32,706 nucleotides of DNA from Candidatus Curtissbacteria bacterium (GCA_016183325.1 JACPEV010000017.1:1-32706), one strand, 5' to 3'; numbered from the stretch's first letter, positions 24,552-31,254 are shown. A program made the numbers and translations. The notes: generated from the letters alone by a model not told the origin.

Positions 24552-25847
24552 ATGAAAAACTCTAATTCTAGACTGATTCTCGAAGACGGCACAACATTCG
24601 CAGGCCAATCTTTCGGCGCTCCCAAATCCACTGCCGGCGAAGTGGTCTTTGCAACCGGCATGGTCGGCTATGATCTATCGCTTACCGATCCATCCTACTG
24701 CGGACAAATCTTAACCTTTACCTATCCTTTAATTGGCAACTGGGGAGTACCTTCTAGGCAATTTTGGGAATCGGAAAAAATTCAAGTGGCCGGCTTAGTC
24801 ATTTCCGATTTAACAACCGCACCCAATCATTGGCAATCTGAAAAAACCCTCGATACATGGTTAAAAGAAGAAGGAATTCCGGGTATTTATGGCATTGACA
24901 CACGAGCTCTTACCCAAAAACTTCGCACGAAAGGAGTAATGCTTGGTAAAATAGTGATAGGGGATCAAGATGTCAAACTTTACGACCCAAATCTCACAAA
25001 CCTAGTTGCCGAAGTTTCACCAAACCAAGTAAAGATCCATCCACCAACTGTCATCCTGGAGGGAGTGAAGCGACCGATAGGATCTAGAGATTCTATCGAC
25101 CCTTCGGGTCTCCAGAATGACAACAGGGGAGTCAATATCGCTCTCCTCAACTGCGGTGCCAAACGAAATATTTTGCGAAACCTTCTTGCCCGCGGCGCTA
25201 CTGTCTATGAACTTCCTTGGAATTTTGATCCGTTCTCGGACGGGTGGCGCCAGCAGAAGGGCTTCCCGCCAGCGCGCAGTCCCGTTATGGACCACGAGAG
25301 AAACATGGATAAAGTTATAAAGACGAGCACTGGCGGGAGGGAAGCTGGCGACAGGACCCGAGAGGGAATTAAAATTAATGGCCTTGTTATCAGCAACGGC
25401 CCCGGCGATCCCAAAATGGCCAAAGAAACGATCAAAATTATTAAAAAAGCACTTGATGCCAAAATTCCCACTTTTGGTATCTGTCTTGGCAACCAACTTT
25501 TGGCTCTGGCCGCTGGCGGCGACACATACAAGCTTAAATTCGGCCACCGGGCCCAAAATCAGCCTACAATCATTTCTCAACTCCGGCTTGTGCGCATGCG
25601 ACAAGCCGGAGTTGTGTTGGAAAATCGATGTTATATAACTACGCAGAATCACGGCTTTGCGGTTTCGGAAGGCAAAATGCCCGACGGATTTGTCCGCTGG
25701 TTCTACAACGCCAACGATAACACTAACGAAGGTATTATTCACGAAAAACTGCCCTTTTTCTCAGTCCAATTTCATCCGGAGGCCAATCCCGGCCCCAAAG
25801 ACACCCAGTGGCTATTCGATTATTTCTTAACGAGAATTAAGAAGTAA
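24552..25847 (+). CDS. carA: carbamoyl-phosphate synthase small subunit with three in-frame repeat insertions
   Basis: A 431-residue glutamine amidotransferase subunit that supplies ammonia to CarB for carbamoyl phosphate (pyrimidine and arginine synthesis). The N-terminal domain is clear (LILEDGTTFAGQSFG, FATGMVGYDLSLTDPSY, GIYGIDTRALTQKLR). The GATase domain has VISNGPGDP and the triad Cys311 (FGICLGNQ), His408 and Glu410 (FHPE). The family is usually about 360-380 residues. The excess comes from three insertions coded by palindromic repeats at 25049-25122, 25234-25363 and 25578-25614, none of which hits a catalytic motif. An AGGA from the preceding repeat arm lies about 11 nt before the ATG and may serve as the ribosome-binding site. 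carB follows 37 bp later. Confidence 0.95.
   Translation: MKNSNSRLILEDGTTFAGQSFGAPKSTAGEVVFATGMVGYDLSLTDPSYCGQILTFTYPLIGNWGVPSRQFWESEKIQVAGLVISDLTTAPNHWQSEKTLDTWLKEEGIPGIYGIDTRALTQKLRTKGVMLGKIVIGDQDVKLYDPNLTNLVAEVSPNQVKIHPPTVILEGVKRPIGSRDSIDPSGLQNDNRGVNIALLNCGAKRNILRNLLARGATVYELPWNFDPFSDGWRQQKGFPPARSPVMDHERNMDKVIKTSTGGREAGDRTREGIKINGLVISNGPGDPKMAKETIKIIKKALDAKIPTFGICLGNQLLALAAGGDTYKLKFGHRAQNQPTIISQLRLVRMRQAGVVLENRCYITTQNHGFAVSEGKMPDGFVRWFYNANDNTNEGIIHEKLPFFSVQFHPEANPGPKDTQWLFDYFLTRIKK
25049..25122. repeat. in-frame GTCATTCTGG-family palindrome in carA
   Basis: Ends TGTCATCCTGGA and TCCAGAATGACA, inner arms CGATAGGATC-TAGA-GATTCTATCG. It is translated as VILEGVKRPIGSRDSIDPSG... between VKIH and GVNIALLNCGAK, at the linker before the amidotransferase domain. 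Its neighbours in the family lie between genes. Confidence 0.85.
25234..25363. repeat. in-frame GC-rich imperfect palindrome in carA
   Basis: The left arm (TCTCGG..GGGTGGCGCCAGC, GGCTTCCCGCCAGCGC) is roughly complementary to the right arm (GCACTGGCGGGAGGGAAGC, GGACCCGAGA). It encodes GWRQQKGFPPARSPVMDHE... and adds about 40 residues before INGLVISNGPGDP. Base composition is richer in G+C than the rest of carA. Confidence 0.75.
25578..25614. repeat. in-frame hairpin in carA, shared with carB
   Basis: Perfect 14-bp arms CAACTCCGGCTTGT and ACAAGCCGGAGTTG around GCGCATGCG. Translated as QLRLVRMRQAGVV between QPTIIS and CYITTQNHG, a surface loop position before the conserved QNHG. The sister copy is at 27379-27415. 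Confidence 0.9.
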
Positions 25848-25898
25848 GAATTATGAATTATGGTTTTTCCTTGATTCATGATTCATGATTCGTAATTC
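25848..25898. repeat. inverted GAATTATGAATTATG repeat at the carA-carB junction
   Basis: GAATTATGAATTATG (25848-25862) is complementary to CATGATTCGTAATTC (25884-25898) at 13 of 15 positions. The left arm begins at the base after the carA stop and the right arm contains the carB start codon. The element forms the whole carA-carB spacer. Confidence 0.65.
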
Positions 25899-28800
25899 TA
25901 TTAAAAAAGTCTTACTACTTGGCTCTGGAGCGCTTCAAATCGGCCAAGCAGGTGAATTTGATTATTCAGGTTCCCAAGCAATCAAGGCCTTAAAAGAGGA
26001 GGGGTGCCAGGTAATCCTAATTAACCCCAATATCGCCACCATCCAAACAAGTAAAGACTTCGCAAGTAAGGTTTACTTTCTGCCAATCACTCCTCATTTT
26101 GTCGAAGAAGTCATTAAAAGCGAAAAACCCGATGGTATCCTTCTGTCATTTGGCGGCCAAACCGCCCTCAACTGCGGCCTCGAGCTGGCAGGAGAAAAAA
26201 TCTTGCAAAAAAATAACGTAATAGTTTTGGGGACACCAGTTACCGCAATCCAAAAGACCGAAGATCGACACCTATTTGCCAAAACCTTAACAGACATAGA
26301 CTTACTTATCCCCGAAAGCCAAGCTGCCAAAAATCAAAAGATGGCCCTTGAAATTGCCCAAGAAATAGGCTATCCCCTGATCGTGCGATCAGCCTATTCT
26401 CTCGGCGGTCAGGATTCTGGCGTCGCCTACAATAATAATCAACTTTTAGAGATTACCACCCGTGCGCTTGCCAAAACCCCTCAAGTTTTAATTGAAGAAT
26501 ATCTTGCCGGCTGGAAAGAAATCGAGTACGAAGTAGTCCGCGATAAATATGATAACTGCATCACTGTCTGCAACATGGAAAATGTCGATCCCATGGGCAT
26601 CCACACTGGAGAATCAATTGTCGTCGCCCCCTCCCAAACTCTCAACAACTTCGAATACCACACTCTTCGCGAAATCGCCATCAAAGTCATTAGACATTTA
26701 GGAATAGTGGGGGAATGCAATATCCAATTTGCGCTGAATCCAAATCCACAAAAAATTTCAAATAATTACCAATTTCAAATGTCAAATTTCAAATCAAGAG
26801 ATTCAAAAAAATTGGCAATTAGAAATTGGAAATTAGAAATTGGAAATTCGCAGATTGATTATCGTATCATCGAAGTCAATGCTCGCCTTTCCCGAAGCTC
26901 GGCTTTGGCCAGTAAAGCCACCGGTTACCCTTTAGCTTACGTTGCGGCCAAACTTGCCCTAGGCTATTGCCTGACCGATCTCAAAAATTCTGTCACCAAA
27001 AAAACTATCGCCTGTTTTGAACCGGCACTTGACTATCTGGTTGTCAAAATTCCCAGGTGGGACCTTGCAAAATTTAAAAAAAGCGAAAGTCTTATCGGCC
27101 CCTCAATGCAATCAGTTGGCGAAGTCATGGCCATCGGTCGCAAATTCGAAGAGGCCATCCAAAAGGCCACCAGAATGCTTGATATCGGCCTTGATGGCAT
27201 CTTGGACGAGGCAGCACCTCAGGTTGATTTTGCCAAGCCCACTCCTTGGCGCATTTTCGCCATTGCTCAAGCTCTCAAGAAAAATGTTTCGGTTGACAAA
27301 ATTTACCAAGCCACCGGCATCGACCCTTTTTTCTTGGAAAAAATTAAGAATATAGCTGATTTCGAAAAAGCCCTCACTCAACCCCGGCTTGTGCGCATGC
27401 GACAAGCCGGGGTTGTACTAAAAACTGCCAAGCAATTGGGGTTCTCCGACAAAAGAATCGCCAGTCTTGCAAAATCAACCGAAGAAAAAATCAGAACTCT
27501 GCGTCATAAACTTAACATCAGACCAAGTGTCAAACAAATCGACACGCTCGCCGCCGAATATCCAGCGCAAACGAATTACCTCTATCTAACATACAATGGA
27601 GAAAAAGACGATATAAAGTCGAAAGTCAAAGTCGAAAGTCGAAAAAATCATAAAAAAGACTCTTCACTTTTCACTTTGACTGTGAACTCCGACGACCGTA
27701 AGGTCATCGTTCTGGGCTCCGGTCCTTATCGCATCGGCTCGTCAGTCGAATTTGACTGGTGCTGTGTGACTACAGCACTCGTCGCCTGTGATCAGGGTTT
27801 CTCTCCAATCATCATCAACTGCAACCCAGAAACGGTTTCTACCGACTATGACATGGCCGACAAGCTCTATTTCGAAGAGCTAACCGCAGAAACGGTCATG
27901 GAAATTTATCAAAAGGAAAAACCGCTTGGCGTCATCGTCGCAATGGGCGGCCAAACTCCCAACAATTTAGTCATTGAACTTGCCAGTGCCAAAATCAAAA
28001 TCTTGGGAACTTCTCCCAAGTCAATCGACCAGGCCGAAGATCGCCAAAAATTTTCCAGTCTTTGCGACAAACTCGAGATCGCCCAGCCCCCATGGGCTAA
28101 GTTTAAAACCGCAAGAGAAGCAGTCAGCTTTGCTAGCAAAATTGGCTTGCCTGTTTTAGTCCGTCCATCTTATGTTCTTTCCGGCGCTGCTATGAATGTC
28201 GCATATTATGAAAAAGACCTGCAAGAATATTTAAAAATCGCCTCACATATCTCCAAAAAATATCCGGTTGTCATCTCCAAATTTATTGAAAACGCCAAAG
28301 AGGTTGAAATCGATGCTATTGCCAGAAATGGCCAAATTTTAACTTCTGCTATCTGTGAACACGTCGAAAATGCCGGCGTCCACTCCGGTGACTCGACCAT
28401 GGTTTTGCCGGCCCAAAAACTATATCTTGCCACCCAAAAAGAAATTGAGGCAATCGCCCAAAAAATCGCAATAGCTTTAAATATTACCGGTCCTTTCAAC
28501 ATCCAATTTATAGCCCGCGATAACAAAGTCATGGTTATTGAATGTAACCTGCGTGCCGCCAGAAGTCTGCCGTTTGTTAGCAAAGTCACCGGCATCAACT
28601 TTGTTAAAGTAGCAACAGAAGCAATTTTAAAAATAGGCAAACCTAAAATATATGAAAGCAATAATATTTCTTATGTCGGTGTTAAAGCACCACAGTTTTC
28701 CTTCTCCAGAATCAAAGGTGCTGACCCGATTCTGCGTGTTGAAATGACCTCAACAGGTGAGGTTGCTTGCTTTGGACAAGATATCCATGAAGCTTTTCTG

Positions 28801-29250
28801 AAATCTATTTTGGCAACCGGCATTAAACTGCCCCAAAAATCTGTTTTCGTTTCATTAGGTGGTGATACTAACAAACTAAAATTTTTACCATCAGCCGCAA
28901 AGCTGAAAAACTTCGGCTTGCAGATCTACGCCACCTCAGGTACTTCTTTGTTTTTAGCAAAAAACGGTATTGCAAACAAAATGCTTTACAAAATCCATGA
29001 AAATAAAAAACCCAATGTTTTAGATTATCTCCAAGCAAAAAAAATCGACTTGGTCATAAACATTGTTGATCCGTATTTTAAGAAATATTTCGATGATGAA
29101 TACCTAATTAGAAGAGCTTCTATCGACTTCAACGTTCCAGTCATAACTAATTTGCAAACCTCTCAGCTTTTTGCTGCAGCTCTAAACCAAAAAAAACTAA
29201 CCGACCTCAAATCTCTACCTTGGAGCGCCTATGTATCCCATAGAAATTAA
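25885..29250 (+). CDS. carB: carbamoyl-phosphate synthase large subunit with three in-frame repeat insertions
   Basis: An 1121-residue enzyme (usual length about 1060-1075) making carbamoyl phosphate from bicarbonate, ammonia and two ATP. The first half shows VLLLGSGALQIGQAGEFDYSGSQA, FGGQTALNCG and EVNARLSRSSALASKATGYP. The second shows VIVLGSGPYRIGSSVEFDWC, MGGQTPNNL and ECNLRAARSLPFVSKVTG. The C-terminal regulatory domain follows (VFVSLGGDTNK, YATSGTSLFL). Three stretches foreign to the family match repeat DNA at 26751-26850, 27379-27415 and 27612-27690. They fall in connecting loops or between domains, so activity is probably kept. The start ATG lies in a repeat arm shared with the carA end. 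Confidence 0.96.
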   Translation: MIRNSIKKVLLLGSGALQIGQAGEFDYSGSQAIKALKEEGCQVILINPNIATIQTSKDFASKVYFLPITPHFVEEVIKSEKPDGILLSFGGQTALNCGLELAGEKILQKNNVIVLGTPVTAIQKTEDRHLFAKTLTDIDLLIPESQAAKNQKMALEIAQEIGYPLIVRSAYSLGGQDSGVAYNNNQLLEITTRALAKTPQVLIEEYLAGWKEIEYEVVRDKYDNCITVCNMENVDPMGIHTGESIVVAPSQTLNNFEYHTLREIAIKVIRHLGIVGECNIQFALNPNPQKISNNYQFQMSNFKSRDSKKLAIRNWKLEIGNSQIDYRIIEVNARLSRSSALASKATGYPLAYVAAKLALGYCLTDLKNSVTKKTIACFEPALDYLVVKIPRWDLAKFKKSESLIGPSMQSVGEVMAIGRKFEEAIQKATRMLDIGLDGILDEAAPQVDFAKPTPWRIFAIAQALKKNVSVDKIYQATGIDPFFLEKIKNIADFEKALTQPRLVRMRQAGVVLKTAKQLGFSDKRIASLAKSTEEKIRTLRHKLNIRPSVKQIDTLAAEYPAQTNYLYLTYNGEKDDIKSKVKVESRKNHKKDSSLFTLTVNSDDRKVIVLGSGPYRIGSSVEFDWCCVTTALVACDQGFSPIIINCNPETVSTDYDMADKLYFEELTAETVMEIYQKEKPLGVIVAMGGQTPNNLVIELASAKIKILGTSPKSIDQAEDRQKFSSLCDKLEIAQPPWAKFKTAREAVSFASKIGLPVLVRPSYVLSGAAMNVAYYEKDLQEYLKIASHISKKYPVVISKFIENAKEVEIDAIARNGQILTSAICEHVENAGVHSGDSTMVLPAQKLYLATQKEIEAIAQKIAIALNITGPFNIQFIARDNKVMVIECNLRAARSLPFVSKVTGINFVKVATEAILKIGKPKIYESNNISYVGVKAPQFSFSRIKGADPILRVEMTSTGEVACFGQDIHEAFLKSILATGIKLPQKSVFVSLGGDTNKLKFLPSAAKLKNFGLQIYATSGTSLFLAKNGIANKMLYKIHENKKPNVLDYLQAKKIDLVINIVDPYFKKYFDDEYLIRRASIDFNVPVITNLQTSQLFAAALNQKKLTDLKSLPWSAYVSHRN
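26751..26850. repeat. in-frame AATTTCAAAT/ATTTGGAAATT repeat in carB
   Basis: The left arm (26754-26790, AATTTCAAATAATTACCAAT...) and the right arm (26811-26848, AATTAGAAATTGGAAATT...) are imperfect inverted repeats. It encodes about 35 extra residues (QKISNNYQFQMSNFKS ... NWKLEIGNSQ) inside FALNP...YRIIEVNAR, within the first ATP-grasp region just before its conserved EVNAR. Confidence 0.75.
27379..27415. repeat. in-frame hairpin in carB, shared with carA
   Basis: Arms CAACCCCGGCTTGT and ACAAGCCGGGGTTG around the identical loop GCGCATGCG. It differs from the carA copy by one compensated base pair (T:A to C:G). Translated in the same frame as QPRLVRMRQAGVV, between FEKALT and the AKQLGFSDKRIA segment of the oligomerisation domain. 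Confidence 0.9.
27612..27690. repeat. in-frame CAAAGTCGAAAGTC-family repeat in carB
   Basis: AAAGTCAAAGTCGAAAGTC on the left and CTTTTCACTTTGACT on the right form an imperfect palindrome. It adds about 20-25 residues (IKSKVKVESRKNHKKDS...) in the linker between the two carB halves, just before RKVIVLGSGPYRIG. Same family as the pilB-pilT spacer repeat at 15074-15131. Confidence 0.75.
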
Positions 29251-29255
29251 AATTT

Positions 29256-29265
29256 ATGCTAAAAT
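29256..29265 (+). promoter_or_regulatory. extended -10 promoter ending 6 nt before a start codon
   Basis: TATGCTAAAAT contains TG-C-TAAAAT, an extended -10. The predicted start point falls on the ATG at 29272, which favours that codon over the ATG at 29266. Confidence 0.55.
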
Positions 29266-29271
29266 ATGTCC

Positions 29272-29595
29272 ATGGTAGGCACAGAAGAACAAGAATTTGA
29301 ATCTTTGAGCCCAAGTGAGATTTTGAATGTTTGGCAATCTCATCTTGCCCAAGAGAATCCCAACGATCCAATCCAGGCGCGACTTAACGAACTCATCGAA
29401 GCAATAGGGGGTAAACCAATTTATCAAGCTGCCAAAGAAAGATACGAAATGGCAAGAAGGGGGGTAGCAAAAGATCGAGCGGCAGACAGCTTGACAAATG
29501 TCCTGAGACCACATATAAATCAACTCTTGAAAGAAGGCTTCCAAAAAGAAGAATTAACCGCTCCACCCCCAAAAGAGTCTAGGCCAGAACTCTAA
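29272..29595 (+). CDS. small hypothetical protein
   Basis: A 107-residue acidic, helical, soluble protein from the ATG at 29272 (MVGTEEQEFESLSPSEIL). A second in-frame ATG six bases upstream is less likely because of promoter spacing. It has no cysteines, no membrane segment and no motif that I recognise. The C-terminal tail is proline-rich (LTAPPPKESRPEL). It lies just after carB and overlaps the convergent gene by 17 bp. Confidence 0.6.
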   Translation: MVGTEEQEFESLSPSEILNVWQSHLAQENPNDPIQARLNELIEAIGGKPIYQAAKERYEMARRGVAKDRAADSLTNVLRPHINQLLKEGFQKEELTAPPPKESRPEL

Positions 29596-29869
29596 ACTGT
29601 TGCCGTTTTCCCCTTCGCGGAGGAATTCGTCCTTCTTGACGGGCAGAATCTACGTAACTTCTAATAATGTTGGCGTAAGGTGGCAAAATCCTTCCTGTCT
29701 CATCTTTCAAACTTGACATAGAGAGATTATAATGTCTGATCACTTCTCGTATCATGACCGAATCGCCAACCCCAAGTATCTTGCACAGCCTGTTCAATCT
29801 GATCGGATCTGTAAAGGAAATCGCGCCGTTCTCTCCTACAAAAAAATCGGTCCGTTCCGATTTTGACAT
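29579..29869 (-). CDS. small hypothetical protein, possibly DNA-binding
   Basis: A 96-residue protein. The middle (RLNRLCKILGVGDSVMIREVIRHYNLS) could be a helical DNA-binding segment. The tail (IPPRRGKRQQFRVLA) is strongly basic. No family is recognised. The C-terminal part, ILPPYANIIRSYVDSARQEGRIPP...GKR, is clearly related to the truncated ORF at 29980-30141 (ILPGDAALLVLLVDQARAENRFP...GKR), which supports both being real coding sequence. The promoter places the transcription start on the ATG. Confidence 0.6.
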   Translation of the reverse strand: MSKSERTDFFVGENGAISFTDPIRLNRLCKILGVGDSVMIREVIRHYNLSMSSLKDETGRILPPYANIIRSYVDSARQEGRIPPRRGKRQQFRVLA

Positions 29870-29875
29870 AAGTTT

Positions 29876-29903
29876 ATTCTATACAAATAAACAAAATAAT
29901 CAA
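29876..29903 (-). promoter_or_regulatory. promoter of the minus-strand hypothetical gene
   Basis: On the minus strand TTGATT (29898-29903) and TAGAAT (29876-29881) are 16 bp apart. The -10 box ends 6 nt before the ATG at 29869, so the mRNA should be leaderless. Confidence 0.65.
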
Positions 29904-29916
29904 CCGTACCCCCAAA

Positions 29917-29953
29917 ACCGCGCAAACTCCCGCAATTGCCAATTTTGCGCGGT
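29917..29953. repeat. ACCGCGCAAA...TTTGCGCGGT palindrome, copy 1
   Basis: Perfect arms ACCGCGCAAA (29917-29926) and TTTGCGCGGT (29944-29953) around CGCAATTGCC. Copies at 30571-30608 (diverged) and 31255-31292 flank the Cas2-like gene. Confidence 0.8.
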
Positions 29954-29979
29954 AAAGGAGATAGACCTTGGGAAAATAC

Positions 29980-30141
29980 TCAGCGATTTTTCCCTGAGCC
30001 GCGTCTTTTACCAACTTTTGCTTGAGGAAATCGATTTTCAGCTCTTGCTTGATCAACTAAAAGCACCAGAAGTGCAGCATCGCCTGGTAAAATTTTATTT
30101 CCAGAAAAAATATCAATCGGAACTTCATTAGAATCAATAAA
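29980..30141 (-). pseudogene. 5'-truncated paralogue of the hypothetical gene at 29579-29869
   Basis: A minus-strand frame without a usual start codon reads 53 residues, including IDIFSGNKILPG, VDQARAENRFPQ and KRRGSGKNR. It aligns with the C-terminus of the neighbouring 96-residue protein. Immediately upstream the frame is closed by a TAG that belongs to the multi-hairpin element at 30141, so the 5' part seems lost when the element inserted. Confidence 0.5.
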
Positions 30142-30240
30142 CTACCGAGGGCTATTAGCCCTCGGTATTCGCCTTTCAGGCAGAAGCAGTATGTTTTCTC
30201 GAAAATATCATCCGAGGCCTGATAGGTCTCGGCATTCTTG
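30141..30240. repeat. multi-hairpin REP-like element, diverged copy 3
   Basis: Same plan as the copies at 7472 and 12628: TACCGAGGGCT-ATT-AGCCCTCGGTA (30143-30167), mini-stem GCCT-TTC-AGGC (30171-30181), a conserved AGCAGTATGT-type spacer, then CCGAGGCCT-GAT-AGGTCTCGG (30212-30232) and CTTGAA. The stem sequences differ from copies 1 and 2 but stay paired. The 30142-30436 gap holds this element and the palindrome at 30310. Confidence 0.75.
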
Positions 30241-30309
30241 AAGTCAAAAATAAAGATGATTAATTCCGCTGACCCTGTCTTAAGCAAGGATCTGCAAATG
30301 ACAGTTTGC

Positions 30310-30333
30310 TACTAATATACTAGTATATTAGTA
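30310..30333. promoter_or_regulatory. perfect 24-bp palindrome
   Basis: A perfect dyad without a spacer, half-site TACTAATATACT. It lies about 90 bp before a promoter for a short ORF and on the far side of the REP-like copy 3. It may be an operator or a cruciform site. Confidence 0.5.
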
Positions 30334-30401
30334 ATTGTTGCTTGGAAAATGGGCCTTCGTATTCTAGGAAAACAGGGGCTTGTCCACCAGCAAAAATGAG
30401 A

Positions 30402-30430
30402 TTGAAGGGCTGATGAAAATAAGCTACAAT
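30402..30430 (+). promoter_or_regulatory. promoter before a 25-codon ORF
   Basis: TTGAAG (30402-30407) and TACAAT (30425-30430) are 17 bp apart. The ATG at 30437 follows 6 nt after the -10 box, the leaderless spacing seen elsewhere in this window. Confidence 0.6.
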
Positions 30431-30436
30431 TAATCT

Positions 30437-30514
30437 ATGAACACAAAACTAACTTTTCAGCAGAAAAACAACCACCAGTGGGAAGAAAGAAAACTAAATG
30501 AAGTCGTTAGTTAA
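30437..30514 (+). CDS. 25-residue small ORF, leaderless
   Basis: The ORF encodes a basic, polar peptide starting MNTKLTFQQKNN and ending LNEVVS. Support comes only from the well-spaced promoter. It may be a small protein, a leader, or the 5' remnant of a lost gene. No family recognised. Confidence 0.35.
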   Translation: MNTKLTFQQKNNHQWEERKLNEVVS

Positions 30515-30570
30515 AAGTGCCTCCTTTTCAGCCTGAAATCTTTTTTAAAACTTTTAATCTTAGCCTCAAT

Positions 30571-30608
30571 TCACGCGCAAGTCTTGTCAATTGCGCAATT
30601 TGCGTGTA
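30571..30608. repeat. diverged GCGCAA palindrome, copy 2
   Basis: TCACGCGCAA on the left and TTTGCGTGTA on the right surround TTGCGCAA. Related in layout to 29917-29953 and 31255-31292, but degenerate. It ends just before the GTG of the Cas2-like gene and overlaps its likely promoter. Confidence 0.5.
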
Positions 30609-30618
30609 ATTTATATGT

Positions 30619-31227
30619 GTGCCTAAAATTACAAAAAACACTCATCAACCAAAAATTGATCCTAAAGTCAAAGACGTGCTCCTTTTGCTTGGAACAGGCA
30701 CCTTTCTGGCCGCCAGCATCTTTTTCCCCGGCCTTCCTATGGCAGCAAAACCAATCATTGAAATTGTCAAAGAATCACAATATCAAAAAAGGCAAAAAGA
30801 ATGGGCCAAATTTAACCCATGGCGATTAAAACAAATAGTCAAACGGCTCCAGCAGCAAAAATTGGTAGAAATAATCGATAAAAATGGCATTCCTGCGGTC
30901 AAAATTACAAAACAAGGCAAACAAAAAATTTTAAAATATAATCTTGATGAAATAGAACTTGATAAAACTTCATGGGATGGCAAGTGGAGAATAATCATCT
31001 ATGACATCTTCTCCAAAAAGCGCCAAGAAAGAGAACTTTTTAGAAAAACATTAAGGCATATGGAATTCTTCAAACTTCAGCGAAGTGTCTATCTGACTCC
31101 ATATCCTTGCCGCGACCAAATAGAATATTTAAGACAAGTCTTAAGCATTCCCAGCGAAGTTATCATCATCACCGTCAGCGGTATAGAAAACGAAATCGCT
31201 TACCGGCAATATTTCGGGCTAACGTAG
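30619..31227 (+). CDS. PaaX-like winged-helix protein with C-terminal Cas2-like domain
   Basis: A 202-residue protein. Residues 18-45 are hydrophobic (VLLLLGTGTFLAASIFFPGLP), possibly a membrane anchor. Residues about 65-108 look like a winged helix (WRLKQIVKRLQQQKLVEII, VKITKQGKQKIL). Residues 122-202 match the Cas2/PaaX-C ferredoxin fold: KWRIIIYDIFSKKRQERELFRKTLRHMEFFKLQRSVYL and VIIITVSGIENE. The Asp of YDI (129) corresponds to the Cas2 active-site or metal position. No CRISPR array, cas1 or phenylacetate genes are nearby, so it is more likely a regulator or a stand-alone nuclease-like protein than an adaptation factor. The start is GTG. Repeat copies flank both sides. Confidence 0.75.
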   Translation: MPKITKNTHQPKIDPKVKDVLLLLGTGTFLAASIFFPGLPMAAKPIIEIVKESQYQKRQKEWAKFNPWRLKQIVKRLQQQKLVEIIDKNGIPAVKITKQGKQKILKYNLDEIELDKTSWDGKWRIIIYDIFSKKRQERELFRKTLRHMEFFKLQRSVYLTPYPCRDQIEYLRQVLSIPSEVIIITVSGIENEIAYRQYFGLT

Positions 31228-31254
31228 GTTCAATCATCTCAGACCAGCCTCAAA

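Noticed and set aside
25017..25742. 241-codon minus-strand ORF
   Set aside because: Antisense to carA and crossing its palindromic insertions. No family features.
29754..30131. 125-codon plus-strand ORF
   Set aside because: It runs antisense to the better supported minus-strand gene and its paralogue, and includes a palindromic repeat. No ribosome-binding site or recognisable domain.
30619..31227. A CRISPR adaptation locus, suggested by the Cas2-like fold
   Set aside because: No regularly spaced direct repeats with unique spacers and no cas1 were found. The repeats nearby are palindromes of unequal spacing.
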